NCBI GenBank assembly: GCA_018881555.1
Contig: JACAXG010000013.1
Coordinates: 12,228,479-12,292,478 of the forward strand
Direction of reading: 5' to 3'
DNA: 64,000 nucleotides
Origin: Amblyornis subalaris
Taxonomy: Eukaryota > Chordata > Aves > Passeriformes > Ptilonorhynchidae
Shown here: positions 1 to 12,430 of the stretch, piece after piece
Layout: each line of letters starts with the position of its first letter
How positions within the stretch are numbered: position 1 is the stretch's first letter
The notes under the pieces: model-generated
Databases searched by the model: none
What the model was told of the DNA's origin: nothing
Seen by the model: the letters and a program-made list of their open reading frames with translations, nothing else
Position numbers and translations under genes: made by a program

Positions 1-2893
1 AAACAATAGACTTCTTTCAGAAAGATAATTGTATAGAAGGGGTAGTATCATGTGATCTTATTAATATTTATGAAATATGATAACAGAAAAAAGGGAATTG
101 GGATAGCGCTGCTATCTTTATAGACCCTATCCATTTCAGCTTCAAAATGTTTTTCATTTCACACATCAGACACTAATTAGCAAATATCTAATTAGTGTTA
201 GAAGAGTAATCGCTCATGGGAGTTGTTGAGGCTTTGAGCTTTCATGCATGCAAAAATAGTGCCACTTTAGGTACATTTGTTAAGGTACAGTAACTTTAAC
301 TTTTATTTTTCTCTGAACTGCGTGAATTAAAATAAAAAGCAAAATTAAGCTCCAATAATTGGGGGTGGGAAAATGAATGCATTCATAAAGAATGAGGCAA
401 GACCCAGAAAAAATTAAAATTTAGGTATTTTGAAACTTCTTGCAGATGCTGGTAAATTCACTAGACCGAACAGAATATAATATTAAGTTGATTTGATTTT
501 ACTTTCCAGGTGAAAGTCTTTCTGTAATGTTCCTCTTTACAAAACAGATAACTGTATATACCCCAAATGAGTATAACACACAATACAGCCAAGGATGGAA
601 TAATCAAAATGCTATCAGAATTCTACTGTTTTTAAGTCTTATAGTTGAAGTCTGTCATGGTGATAAGTTTCTTGTTATGAGTNTTAATTATTAAGTTATG
701 TGGGGTTTATTTTGCATTTTTCTTTTATGAGAGACATAAATTCTATATGAACAGAATCTACCTNAGTAGTAATTTTGTCACAGAGCAGATCAATGCATCT
801 TAGCTAGAAACAGNGTGTTCAGTGCAGAGCATTGTGCTTCTGTCAGCATCAAAATTACAAATGTGAAGGAGGAAATAAAACCAACTATTTTTCACGNCTG
901 GTTTTAGCAACACGTCTAAGTTCACTCTAAAATAATACAAGCAGGAGCCTGATTTTGAAAATAGACAGACTGTAGGAAATGTATGAAAATAATATTAATG
1001 ATAAAATATTTAGATACTGTTTAAATATGCAACAAAATATTGAAAAGTGCTGGAGGACTGAAGAATTAGTCTTTTTTGATTCTACGGAATTTGATAGCAC
1101 AACCCTTTTTGCTCAACTTTCTGAAAATGAAAGGTCTATCGAATCCGGGTGCATTCTAATTCATATTCATAAACATTTTTCAACTATTTACTATCAGTTT
1201 AATTTTAAAGATAATGTGGGCTCAAACTGTAGCTTTTAGATGGAGGAAAAGCAATTCATCTGTGATCTCCGCTAAATTGATTTCCATTTCAGTGGAAATG
1301 GCTTATCCTGAAGTTTCAACTGTCCTCAGCAGAATGTTTCCTCCTAATGATGCAATATTTGCACAGTATCAGATTCTCATACTCTCCAGAATCTGGTTCC
1401 TAAATATTAGAGAAAGTGAGTAGTTTATTTTGNTGAAGGAGCTGACTGGAAAACAGATGTAAATAAAGAGCATAAATGCTGGATGCACTTAATTTTTCTC
1501 CTTTTCAGGCAGCCAGATCTGCATGGGGTTTACACCTATATCCCAAGTTTATTAGTAAAGCCAACAGTAGGTCAGCAACACAGGAGAAGTGACTATCAAC
1601 TGTTTGATCAAATGTCAGCTTTTAAAAAATCTTACCCACCATAGTGCTGAGCAAAGTATTCCCCAGACTCAATCCCAGTGAACTCTTAATTACAGGGGTT
1701 TTTATCTTGTGTTGGTTTCTGTCTTAGCCTCTTTTAAAACCACTGTGAATTCCTAAGATGTGGGTCACTGAGTGCACCTGAAATTTTTAAACATGTGAAG
1801 GAAAATGAAGGTGAAAAAACGGTGCTTAGATTATAAAGACTGTGTGAGGACTTAATAGAAATGTTGGGGGGNAAAAAAAAAGTTTTGAAAGAGACCTGGA
1901 AAATGAAGGAGATGGTATTTCTGTGCATTGCATCTGTGAAAATGGAAAAATGAGTGTGTTTTACAGACGCTTCCATGCGTGGCTTAACNGCATTATTGGA
2001 AATGGACTGATTTACACTGGTCTGGTCTGCTGATGTTCCTTGGAACTTAAGGGGGCATATAAACACNTTTTTTTCATCACCAAAATGCTGCTCAAATAGT
2101 TTGCCTAATGGCAGTTCTCCATATTTTGTGACTTTTCTAATTTCGNGTCTGTTTACGGTAATGATGCTCAGCTCTGACATGCAGCTCGGAATTGCAGAGC
2201 GTTTCTCTAGGAAAGGTTACTGCCACCAGCTTCAGCTACAGATGAGAACATTAAAGAAGAAGGAGGCGAATTACTTGAAGCAAATTTGAGAATACAACCT
2301 TCTTTTCCAAACTCCTGTCTGCTTCTCTAGTCACTTGTCTTGGCTACCATATTATCTGTACCAGAAATAAGACTTTCTGAACCTTACTAAAATATTAAAG
2401 CGTATACTGCTGGATTTAGGTAAAAAAAAAATACTTTACCAGGTTTTCCTTGTTTTAAGGCCGTAGTTGGTCAGGAATTGCTACAAAATAGAAAACATAA
2501 TGCATATTATATGTATATGTGCATATACATGTTTAGTTCAAATTTAGTAGATGCATGGGAAAATTCAACACAGAAGGGTTTTCTTCTGTTGAATAGTAAT
2601 TTTTTGTTAGGTTGTGGGGTTTGTTTTTGTGTTTCTTTAAACATGGAAGGAATCTTTTATTTCTCTTGAATTCCTCATGTTTGCCAGAGCAGTGCAGGTT
2701 TGTCAGGACAAGAATTTTGTCACGTAACTTTCGGAGAATGTCTGCCTTAAAATTCCACTGAGAGATGAAAGAAGAACCAGTTGATAGCAGGAATGCTGTA
2801 GGACTCTGGCTTTCTTCTTTCCTCAAAGACTGAGCTAATAATCTGTCAATTTGAGTGTCCTAATTTATAGCTCAACACCCGTAGGCTTTATTC

Positions 2894-2941
2894 CTGCTCC
2901 CCTCCCAAGTAATTGACATGTCAATGAAAATGCAGGAGCAG
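2894..2941. repeat. Nested palindrome: 14-bp core with 7-bp outer arms
   Basis: A perfect 14-bp palindrome, ATTGACATGTCAAT, occupies 2912-2925. It is flanked by CTGCTCC at 2894-2900 and its exact reverse complement GGAGCAG at 2935-2941. The centres of the two dyads differ by only 1 bp. The core holds two TGACA half-sites facing each other, the pentamer bound by TALE homeodomain proteins of the MEIS/PBX/TGIF families. Function is inferred only; it could be a dimeric transcription-factor site or chance. Confidence 0.5.
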
Positions 2942-5900
2942 CCCCTCCATGGGTGATAGGGATACTGAGGCACTGCTGTTACCTTCTCTTCAAAGGATCT
3001 CCAGGAATGTCTTCAGTGGATCCACTCCTTTGTTGCCATCTTTTCGTTTGTGTCAGTCCACAGCAAGGGTGGGGGGTGTTTTATTTTAAACTTTTTCATT
3101 TTTTATCAATGTGAGGTGTGCTCTATACATACAGATTTATTGGTCTGTATTGATTTTATGTAGCAGAATAATAAGCAAAATGAAAATAGTCAGAATTATG
3201 GAATTGTTCTAGTAGGCAAACCAAAAGTAATGGTAAAGAATACCTTCGTTAGTAATGTTTTTCAGTATTTGTAAGAAGATTTCTGTTAAGTCAAGCAGAT
3301 GGAATCAGGCTTGTAAACATCAATTTATGGTAGATTTTGCAGGTGTTTAACATCTGTCTCAAACAGTTGATAGTATTTCCACACAGCCTAATTAGCAAGG
3401 TCAAAAATCAAAGATGTGTTTATAAAGCAACAGTGACCAGATAGTAAATACGAATCATAAGCAGATTCTTGATATCCCATGATGATTTACTGCTTGTGGA
3501 AAAATTTTATGTCATTTTATTTAATTTTTCTTCTTCCTACTGTAAAGATATACCAAGAAAATAATGCTTTGTGTTTGATATTGTGACATAGTTAAGACAG
3601 TTAAGGCAAAACCATTCCTTTGAGCTCTTTATTTATTGTATTGCCTACATTTAGATTATGTTAACTTTGTGGTTTTAACCTTTCTCTGTTACAAAAAGTT
3701 GCTCTGTAAAAGCATTTCCATAAATTTCAAAACCTTTATTTAAGTCACTTCAGGGCATAGCTTCACCAGAGAAAGAAACTTCATCATTCCTTAATTCAAC
3801 ATTTTGGTTTTGATTCTTGAGAAAGTTGGTTTTGAATAATCTGAACTTGCTTACACTCTTCCTACGCTATGTATGTTAAAGAAAAACAATCTTCAAAGTA
3901 AACTATTTCTTTTTGTCTTCCAGAATTCATGGAGTTGTCATTAAGGTTATTCAGCTTGTAGAAATTATGTGTTGCAATGTTATGTCTTAGTAAAAAAAAA
4001 AAAATTGGGACATATTCCAAATTAAGAAGAAAACTGAAAAAATCCAACCCAAATTCTTCTTTGAAAAAGAGGTAAAACTGAGTTGGGGTCATGAAATAAC
4101 AGGTGTCTGCTTATTGAAGGTGATGAACTTAATAAGGAAACTGGAGCAGATGAATGTTGTCCCTGGGGAAGTGTGTTTGCCCTTTTCAAAAGCACAGATT
4201 TTAAGTCTGGATTCAATTTCAGAAATGCACTGGCTTGCCACAATGTGGAGATCACAACTAGACCAGGTAAATGCAATTTGTATAAGCATATAAATCAGAG
4301 AATGTGATTTTAAGTACCTTTTAATGAATTAGATTTGTCTCATAATATTCCTATTAAGTAGGTAAATATCACTGATCCTCATTATTTAGAGATCAGGTGG
4401 CATTAGCAAACACACATTATATTTCAGCAACAGAGTTTCCAGCTTGTCAGTTGAATGTTAGGATCATTTCAGAATCAGTACTAAGCAGTTCTCAATCTCC
4501 CACGTACTCAAATCTCTTTATTTTCTATTTACTTTTCTGTAAAGTGAGAACAATAATAGTATGTGCAAATTCAATATAGAAATGCACAGAACAGTTTTTG
4601 CTGCTTTTGAGATCCCAAATGGGTATAACCAACTGTGTGGTACTGTTTTTAGGAGAAATTCTTACTTCTTCTATGCTGTATAACCCACTGAAATCATGAA
4701 AGCACCAAATGGGTTTGATGATGATGACTGAATTCCAGAGCTTTCTAAGATTGTAGGAGACTGTGCTAGCAGCAACAGCTTTAATTCATCTATAGTTATT
4801 TCAGTTTCTTCTACAACCAGTACAAAACCACAGTCAAACTCTTTCCCAGAAGTATATATGGAGTATGACAGTATACTCAACACACAAAGATTTTTATTTA
4901 AGACATGCGAAACAAAATTTAAAAAATCCTTGGTTCTTATTTATCCATGGGATAATTAGATTTGCAGGAATCCGTTTGGGTTTTAGGAGACCATCTTATT
5001 AATTTCTCTCATGTAAATTAATGCTTTCANATGAAAGTCCCAAATGAAGTCCCCTTGTTCCAGACTGCCGTGTAAATCGTGGTGTATTGGGTTTGTTATC
5101 CCTGGATGTGTTTAGTTTCTTGATCAGAAGTACAACCAGGTGGTACCACCTTCTTACAACAATTTTACTTCCCTTTCAATGAGAGTGGCTCATTTGAAGT
5201 TTGTGAAAGGCATATCCGTATGGAATTCACAGGATTTCATGTTGTGATACAGCAAGGAGACTTGCTAGAAATTGCCTGTTTCAGGCTGATGATGCAAAAC
5301 TAGACATCTGTTAAATTAACATCTATCTAACATTTTTGCCTTTCAGTCAAATGCATGCAAAAAATTTAAATGTTTTTTAGCTGTCAAAACAATCTGTCAN
5401 GAGATATTTATTTTTTTTGTATAATGGGTTACTTAAGGAAAGCAGCATATGGTTGAGTAAGCTGCACCTATGCAGCTCTGCACTACCTATGAACTACTGG
5501 AAGATGTACAGGTTGAAGTGGTTACTTTTGAAAATTTAAATAAATAAAGTAGAACTTTATACTTTCTAACCTGTTGGATCCCTTTCTGATTGTGTTTCAA
5601 ACAAAAACCAAAACCAAGCTTCTAATATTAATTTNGATTAAAAGAAACCCAAAAACAAAACCTTAGAAAATGTTGCCCTGCCTTTTTGTCTTAGAGCAGT
5701 CCATAGGATGGTAAGTACATCCTGCAATAAATCACAGTGGGAACAAGCCTGCATTCACCTACAGGTTTGTTTCTTTGCTTAATTTAGGCTATTCATTACT
5801 TCTCACGTAGAGGAGGGTATAATAACACATTAGCAATTACAATTATGTATAATTTTAATAAAAACCTGTAATAATAGGTCCTAATAATGGCCAAAACCAA

Positions 5901-7184
5901 AAAGCCTTCAGTGCAATATATAGTGCTGCATTGTACTGGGTTCTCATTCATCAAAACATGGCTTATGTGTCTTGGTGGCATACTGGGTGTGCTTTTATGT
6001 GCCCCTTTCAGTCGTGGAGCAGTGTGCTCTGCCCTATCCTGCGAGAACAGTACTGAGATTTTTCCAGATTGAATTCAGAGTGAAATCCTGGCCTCATTAA
6101 AGTCAATGGGTCTGCTACCTCCAAGTCAGTNAAACCTAAATTGACTGCTTGCATCAGTATTTTCTAACAGATAGACACACTAGAAGTCCAATGTCAAAGC
6201 TGTTTAAATTATTTCTTTCAGGATTTATTTGTATACATTTCTTCTACTTTTAGGTTTTCATTTCTGTGTGCTTGAAAAATGGGGGCTTGCTTTGCTTTTG
6301 TTAGTCCCNCAGCACATATAAAGTGTTTGTGAAGATGAGATATTTTGCTCTGGGAATAGTCAGCAGCTTTGCAGATGGGTGAGACTGGAAGTTCTGAGGA
6401 TGTGGTGTACTTCACCTCTAGGGAGACAAGAATTGTGTCACCCACACCACTACAGCCCTTCAGGGAGCATCTTGCGTTGTTCATTCATGGCTTAGTTTGG
6501 ATTTAGGTTCAAGGCAGGAAGAATATTGTATAAAAATATTGCAAGAAGTCACTGTGTTTCATTAGTTATTAACAGAAAACTTTCAATTCCCCCAGAAGGA
6601 ATTCTGTGGGCTTCCCTGTTGAGTGTGGTGTTTGCAGAGAGACAGCATTTGAACGTGGAGAACATATGGGGACATAGACTATGGAAATCGTTCACTTAAA
6701 TGTCACTTCTATCTTAGATTTGTCATCTAATTTTAATATGTTGAATGCAATGACTATGTCTGATGGTAGTTTGCTTTACAGTGAGTTGTATTATTCCTTA
6801 CTACTGACTGCAGCCAAAATACATACATGTTAATTATAATTATGGGGGATTTTTNAAAGCTAGTTATTTTATTTTTGGTTTGACAAATATGCTGTGTGTA
6901 TTACAGGCTACAGAAACTGTTTTAGGGTTTTCAGGAGAATTTAGAAACAAGTTTACTCTAGCAAAGACTTGATTACAGTGAGATAGATGGTGCTAGGATC
7001 AGAGAAAGAAAAATGAAAACTTTAAAGATCACACTGTAACCTAGTGTGCATTGCTGGAGCCCACAGGACTTCAGAGGAGCTTGTAGCATTTTAGGGTTTT
7101 GGCATATGGGAATAAAAAACCCCATCCAACCCACTCAGCTTCTCCAGGCTACAGTGCTCTCTGTTCCTCCACACCTGCTCAGAG

Positions 7185-7221
7185 TTTCCTCCTTTCCCCT
7201 CCCTCCTCCTGCCCCCCCTCC
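7185..7221 (+). repeat. Pyrimidine-rich tract
   Basis: A nearly pure C/T run with C-blocks, interrupted by a single G. It is simple sequence within non-coding DNA. It could serve as a polypyrimidine-tract-binding site in a transcript, but no AG acceptor with a plausible exon follows it. Confidence 0.5.
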
Positions 7222-8270
7222 ATAGCAGGACACAGGAGGCTGTCCCAGCTGGATCTGATGGAACAGGCAATTCTTGGCTTGTGTCAGAACCCTTCTGGCT
7301 GTAGGGGCCTGTTCTCTATTCTTTTTAGGGGGGTTGTGAAACTTCTGGGCATTTCAGAGCTTTGAGATTCCTGCAAGTTTGTGTGTACCCAGCTGACTGA
7401 GGATTTCGAGGAAGGACTGACAGAGAAGCAGATTTGCTCAGAGACACAGGAAAAATACACTGGAAAAATGCAGTTTGATTTCTAAAGCCAGTGGTTTTCA
7501 TTACAGAAACTAGAATTTCCTTTTTCCTCTTTATTGTTACTATTGCATCTATTCTTCAGGAGTCATAAAATACTTTGAATATGTGACAACTTTAAAGTGT
7601 TGATATTTTTAGTCAGACNGTGACAGGCTGAAGCATGAGCCTTGCCTTTTCTGGGCAGAGGTGGATTGGCAATAATCTTTAGTAGAGGTGACAATAATCA
7701 NTACAGCCTCAGGGCTGTACTGCAAGTCCACTGTAGGAGCAAGAAGAGTAGGTATTAACAGGGTTTTTTTTTTCCTACACTGCTTAATAAAATGAAACCT
7801 GTGCTTTTGTTTGATATGCTAATAGCAGTCCCTTTTGTTTGCTAGGGAAATCCTTATTATGCTGAAGCTTCCTTCTGGTCTGACACACCCTTAAGCTAGT
7901 CAGTGGAAAGTTGATCCAAATATCCCAGGATACAGGCACTGCCAGTCAGTCCCCTAAGAGTGAAGGGTCACTCCAAGTCTCCAGCTTACCCTGCTTCCAC
8001 CCTGGGCTGCTGCTGTCATCTTATTTTTCTCTCATCCTCCCATCATAAGCCTCAGTCTGTAGCTTCCTCTGCACACTCCTCCCTCCTCTGCAGAGGGTAC
8101 TTCTGGCCAAAGGCAGAGTGGGCTTCTCTGAGAACTCCTCTGGAAAATGGGTGGTGTGGGGAGTTTCCCGACTTGAAATCGAGACCGTGTCATTCCCACC
8201 AGCAGCTGAGCACTCACTGCTCCCTACAGCTGGAATTGCATGTGTTCAGAACAACACGTTGAACTAAGAG

Positions 8271-8289
8271 GTGTGTGTATGTATGTATA

Positions 8290-8325
<36 letters not shown>

Positions 8326-8326
8326 A
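8271..8326. repeat. TG/TA compound microsatellite
   Basis: An imperfect (GT)n and GTAT-rich start runs into about seven GT units and then an uninterrupted TA run of about ten units. Such alternating purine-pyrimidine DNA is prone to slippage and can adopt Z-DNA or cruciform forms. It probably varies in length between individuals. Confidence 0.9.
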
Positions 8327-11040
8327 TATTTTCACCAGTTGGCTGCCCAAAGCACTAGGACAGACCGTATAGGTCCTTTACTCACTAGCAGGCCAGTCAA
8401 TGGAGGGTTTTTTGCTGACTGCCAATTTGTGCTGGCCCTGCTAGGAACTGCTGCCTCGGCTCCGGTAAAAGCCACGCAAGCAGCAGAGCCTGAGAACCTC
8501 CAGCGTTCCGGAGTGTGGGCAATGGAGCTCCAGGCACAGGTACAAAAAAATCTAAAGAGTAGGGAAATGATTTTAAAGTGCTTTTGCCTTAAAATGTGTT
8601 CTTGGCTTTCCCTTTATCTCTCTCTTTTTTCTTTTTCTTAAATGAATACTGTTCTGAAGAAGCAGATTTTGGGAGCATTGTGCCGGGAACAAAAGGATTC
8701 TTTCAAAGACTTGTTGCTCAATCTTGTTTACAGGATTTTTCTTTTCCTGAAGCCTTCTAAAGTCTTCTCAATTATTCTCTTCCCTAATGTATTCATATTT
8801 GCTGGAATAAAACTTGNTCTATTTTGAAGAGGACTGCACCAAGTGCAGTTGTTCCCAGTGTTTTCTGGGTGAAGCATTAACAGAGAGAACTGGCAATGAC
8901 ACTTCTTTCCCCAGATCTCTCTGTGTCCTCCTTTCTCACCATGACTCCTGCTACCTTCTCTGTCCTTCCTCTGTGGCAGGACTGCTGCAGCCACTTCCTT
9001 GTGGCTGTCCCGGGGCTCCTGCTGCTTTCTCCTTGACNTCCCCAGCCCTGCCCTGCCCGACAGCCAAGCCAGTGAGTCACAGTGAAGCCTGAATGATTCA
9101 GGCTGACTTGGGCTTTTTAGACATTTCAGGACTGTGCTTGTGAGCATATTTTCCTTACATTTCCCTTTCTGGCATAGTTTCCGTGTGTTACGCCTTGTGA
9201 GGTGCCATGCCTTTCCTGCCAGGTGCCTGGAATGTCACACAGGCATCACACCTGGGCTGGGGAGGAACAACTGCACTTGTCCATGTGGCATTAATAATAA
9301 TAATGATCATAATCATCTTTGGGAATACATTCATATTGTTTTCTTACATATGCATTAGGCTAACACTTAGCTAAATAATCATAATTAGCAACTTGAAAAT
9401 GTTGTGTAAACATTAGTTATTAAACCCTTAAATGAGTCCTATGAGGTATCATTACCACCATTATATAAACGGAAAAAATTGACCACATCAAAGATAATTG
9501 TCTTTCCCAAGATCCAACNGTGAATCTCAAACTCAGATGTGATTTGATCTCCAAGGCTCTGTTTCAGTCATGGATTTTGCATGCTTTAAAACACTGACTC
9601 CCAGGAGTTCAATGTAACTTGTCTGAACAATAAAAATATTATTGTTTGCATTCTATTTTCTAGTCATCACAGAAGAAATAAGTTGTCAGTACTAGCCCTG
9701 TGTTTTTGGGAGGTTCTCTACTGCAAATAAAAAAAAACATTTTTGGGGGATCTGGGATGGCTTCTATATAACTCTAATAGTAGTTGTAACCTTAGGTGGT
9801 GTTTTCTACTTTGAAATAGAATTACTGAACCAAGATATTACCTGAAAAATTACAAGCTCTGTTAGAATGCTGTTGAAAGTTAACCCAAATGGCACAGAAA
9901 TGTCATACATAGCTGATTATAATCATGCTTCTGTGTGGAATGTTATTTTTGTATATTGCTCTGGTCTGTTTATAACCATTAAGAAGGGAATTATGCACAG
10001 TAATGTGTCTAGATTCCAAGGAAGTTATTTGGCCTGTACATTATGATTTTTATTTGTTGCTTGGCTGCAGGACAGCATATGGAGTCATTATCCACTTAAT
10101 AACCGAAATAGATGCAACCTCCCTTCCCCCTGGTGAGCGTGGGGATGGGAGGAGGCAGCATCTGTCACCTGTGCAGACAGACTGAGAGGTGGAGGGTCAG
10201 TCAGGGCTCTCATCTCTGCCTTTTCCAAGAAGAGTTGTTTGCTCATGGGTTTTTTCTTTTTTATTTTACTACCTGGCATAATAATTTGCTAGGAAGATGT
10301 AGGTGCTGCAATGNGAAAGTCTGTCTGCACTGGTACAGAGCTCACTCCTGCTCTTCATGACCCATAGCAGGGAGGCTCATGGGTGTGCCATGGGCAGTAG
10401 GGCATGTTTGGATTCTGGGAAATTTGGNTGCCAAAGTATGAAAGATACAACCAGGGACATGAGTTTGATGTACTTTGAGGCCATAGAGGAACTGGCTGAG
10501 GCAAGATTCCAAGCAAGTGATTTGCTTTAGGACTGAAACAGTCACATACTGAGTGAGGTCTTTGTAGCCAGAGCAAAAGTATTTCTGTGTTTGCATATTC
10601 TTCTTTGGAATTCTTCTGCATGTCCCTGTCTCCCTCTGTTGTTCAATTTCCTGCTCTTTTTTGTGTGCTTTTTCATGTTTTTTTTGGTCTTGCTGAATTG
10701 TAGTCGAGTGGCTAATGGGGCAACTAAATTTTAATAAGGCTTTATTTGATTATAATTTGAAGCATTNGGATCGGTCTCATGTAAAAAGTTGTTGTTTGGG
10801 TTTTTTTANTTCAGCAGCGCTGTAGTTAAAAATTCACTGGAATCCTGTGTTTAAAATTGTTAATCTAAAGTGAAAACTATACTCCTTAATTGTTCACATT
10901 ACTAGCAGCCATCAGTTGTGCTAATTTTGGGTTTTATGCATGAGCTAAGCCCACAGTCTATACCTGGGTCTCTGAGAAAATAAAAGATCTGTTTCTTCAG
11001 GCACCTACAGCATCAGCCTTGTCATGCTGATGACTGTGGC
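8327..11040. other. Non-coding DNA, locally GC-richer
   Basis: Unique sequence with modest GC enrichment around 8880-9100 and scattered short open frames on both strands that shadow one another. A T-rich pyrimidine run lies near 8600-8640. I see no exon with good flanking splice sites, no repeat family I can name and no RNA gene. Confidence 0.65.
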
Positions 11041-11089
11041 GAGACAGACTTGCCATTAGTGTTGGCCCTTTGGCATCTCCTTTTGATCG

Positions 11090-11690
11090 GTGAGCCCAGC
11101 CGAGCTGCTCAGGTATTCACCGCACATCCCAGCCGCAACTGCTATCCGAAGGATCTGTGCTCTCCTCTGGCTGGAGCTCNGGCTGCGCTCAGACGCTGTC
11201 AGTTCTGGTTTGTATCACGCCCTGCTCGTGTCTCCGCTGCCCTTCCCTCGGCAGGTCCGGCAGCGGCGCTCGGGCTGCAGCGCCCGCGGGGCGGCTCCGC
11301 CCGGGCCGGGGTTCGCCGCGGGGGTGCCGGCCGGGGGTTCACGGGCTCTGTCCGCCGCCTCTCCCTGCCCCAGGACGTTCATCCCCTCCCGTTCCCTGCG
11401 CTGGACCCCCGGGCGGGGTCTTCCTGTCCGTGCCGCGGCAGCGACGGTGCCGTCCCGAGCGCCCCCGGGTGCGGCTCGTCCGTGCGGGGGCAGCGCCCGC
11501 GCATCTCCCGCCCCGCGCATCGCCCGGCCCGCCCGCAGGTCCGGGGTGCGGTGGATGCGGAGGTTGCGGGGGCACCGCCCGCTCCCCGGGAGCCCGCGGG
11601 CTGTGCCCGCTGCCGGGAGGGTGATGCAGCGCGGCGCAGGCGGGGCATGGCCTCGGGCAGCTGCTGGGGCCGAGCCACAGGTAAAAAAGA
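11090..11690. promoter_or_regulatory. CpG island, candidate promoter
   Basis: About 600 bp of very GC-rich, CpG-dense sequence stands out against AT-rich flanks. Visible elements include an Sp1/KLF dyad GGGCGG-CT-CCGCCC at 11289-11302 and a series of G-runs (11303-05, 11308-11, 11320-24, 11333-37, 11343-45) that could fold as a long-loop G-quadruplex. Long open frames exist on both strands here (for example 11050-11712 plus and 11215-11913 minus), as expected when stop codons are rare in GC-rich DNA, so they are not evidence of protein. The island most likely marks a transcription start. Direction is uncertain; a plus-strand donor at 11681 hints at plus-strand transcription. Confidence 0.7.
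11647..11680 (+). other. Possible alternative first coding exon end (MASGSCWGRAT)
   Basis: At the 3' edge of the CpG island an ATG in good Kozak context (G at -3 and G at +4) opens 11 codons, MASGSCWGRAT. One extra base then precedes CAG|GTAAAA at 11681, a moderate splice donor because +5 is A rather than G. The phase (1) is the same as that of the candidate exon ending at 21514, so both could splice into one downstream exon. The frame is open upstream to at least 11050, so the true start is unclear. No homology is recognised; this may be an untranslated exon or no exon at all. Confidence 0.18.
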
Positions 11691-11721
11691 AAAACAACGA
11701 CGGCAAGAATAACACTCCTTT

Positions 11722-11800
11722 CCCCCCCCCCCCAAAAAAAAAAAAACAAAAAACAAACAAGCAGAGAAAAAACCGCAGAAACCAACAAAATAAGTAACAA
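11722..11800 (+). repeat. C-run/A-run low-complexity tract
   Basis: Twelve C residues (11722-11733) are followed directly by 13 A residues (11734-11746) and a degenerate A-rich stretch with AAAC units to about 11800. It lies between the CpG island and a CR1 3' end. It may be a degraded A-rich insertion tail or simple-sequence expansion, and is likely variable in length and hard to sequence. Confidence 0.7.
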
Positions 11801-11825
11801 AAAACCTGCTCCAGTAGAAGGTATG

Positions 11826-11899
11826 AGCCTGCCCACGACAGGGGGATTGGAACTAGATGATCTTTAAGGTGCCTTACAAACCATTCTGTGATTCGATGA
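11826..11899 (+). mobile_element. CR1 LINE, 3'-terminal fragment
   Basis: The text reads like the last ~75 bp of an avian CR1 element in sense orientation: a 'gcccacgacaggggg' segment, then 'aactagatgatctttaaggt', then the diagnostic terminal ATTCTGTG/ATTCGATGA 8-mer pair that ends at 11899. CR1 copies are usually severely 5'-truncated and end in this short tandem rather than in poly(A). The copy is diverged (for example 'ccttacaaacc' where CR1 usually has 'cccttccaaccc'). Confidence 0.85.
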
Positions 11900-12430
11900 A
11901 AAAAACTCCACAACTAGAGTAGAACTCAAGCTTTCTATCTCATTCCCCTCTTTCTCCCTAGGGCAGCTGACTGCCCGGGGCAGGTGGGTGGCGAGGGAGC
12001 GAACTTTGGGTTCCTCTGTCCCGAGCACCTTTGTGTGTAGAGGTTTGGTCTGAAAAGAGCTTCAGCGTTAAGCCAGTGCTGTGTTAGTGATGGAAGTCCC
12101 CAGAGTGAAACCCCCAGCCTCTCAGCCCTCGGTGTACAGCTGTGTTACACTCAGTTTGAATGGTTTTGGGGGGCAAAGCATNGGGTTTGTAGCTGAAGAG
12201 CTCGAGCCCTGGCATCCTCTTTATTTGCTGTTTCAGTAAATACCAAGTGTCATAACAAAACTTGTGTTACAGAGTCCGTGAGTGGTGCAGCTCTAATTTG
12301 GCAGGCTCAGCCTTTGTGCTGACCCTTCTGGCAGAGGGAAGTCACTGCGGTACATCTGAGCATTCTCATCTGGGTAAGAAGAGGTTTCTCAGAGCGTGAT
12401 GTAGCAGAGCACTCGGGTGTTTGCCTAATT
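11900..12430. other. Unique non-coding DNA between CR1 tail and GC-rich shoulder
   Basis: Mid-GC unique sequence. Nothing beyond short random frames is visible. Confidence 0.6.

Larger units (their letters stand above)
1..8270. other. Non-coding AT-rich DNA
   Basis: This stretch reads as intron or intergenic sequence. Open frames in all six phases are short, overlap one another and contain no domain I recognise. The longest, on the minus strand at 1734-2180, spans several ambiguous bases and is within what chance allows in AT-rich DNA of this length. A pyrimidine-rich tract lies at 7185-7221 and a nested palindrome at 2894-2941; both are listed separately. I see no transposon ends, RNA genes or CpG island here. 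Confidence 0.75.

Noticed and set aside
1734..2180. 148-codon minus-strand open frame
   Set aside because: It contains several ambiguous bases that may conceal stops, and has no domain or gene context.
3994..4293. 100-codon plus-strand open frame with a donor-like CAG|GTAAAT at 4266 and a protein-like texture
   Set aside because: No homology I recognise, a weak upstream acceptor, and open stretches of this length are expected several times by chance in a window this large and AT-rich. Transcript evidence would be needed.
4671..4883. 70-codon minus-strand frame with a protein-like acidic/leucine-rich segment
   Set aside because: No recognised family, no clear splice sites or poly(A) tail, and length within chance expectation.
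11050..11712. 220-codon plus-strand open frame in the CpG island, with comparably long frames on the minus strand (11215-11913)
   Set aside because: Stop codons are rare in GC-rich DNA, long frames exist on both strands at once, composition is Arg/Ala/Gly/Pro-rich and no domain is recognisable. Treated as an island artefact, apart from the short exon-end possibility at 11647-11680.
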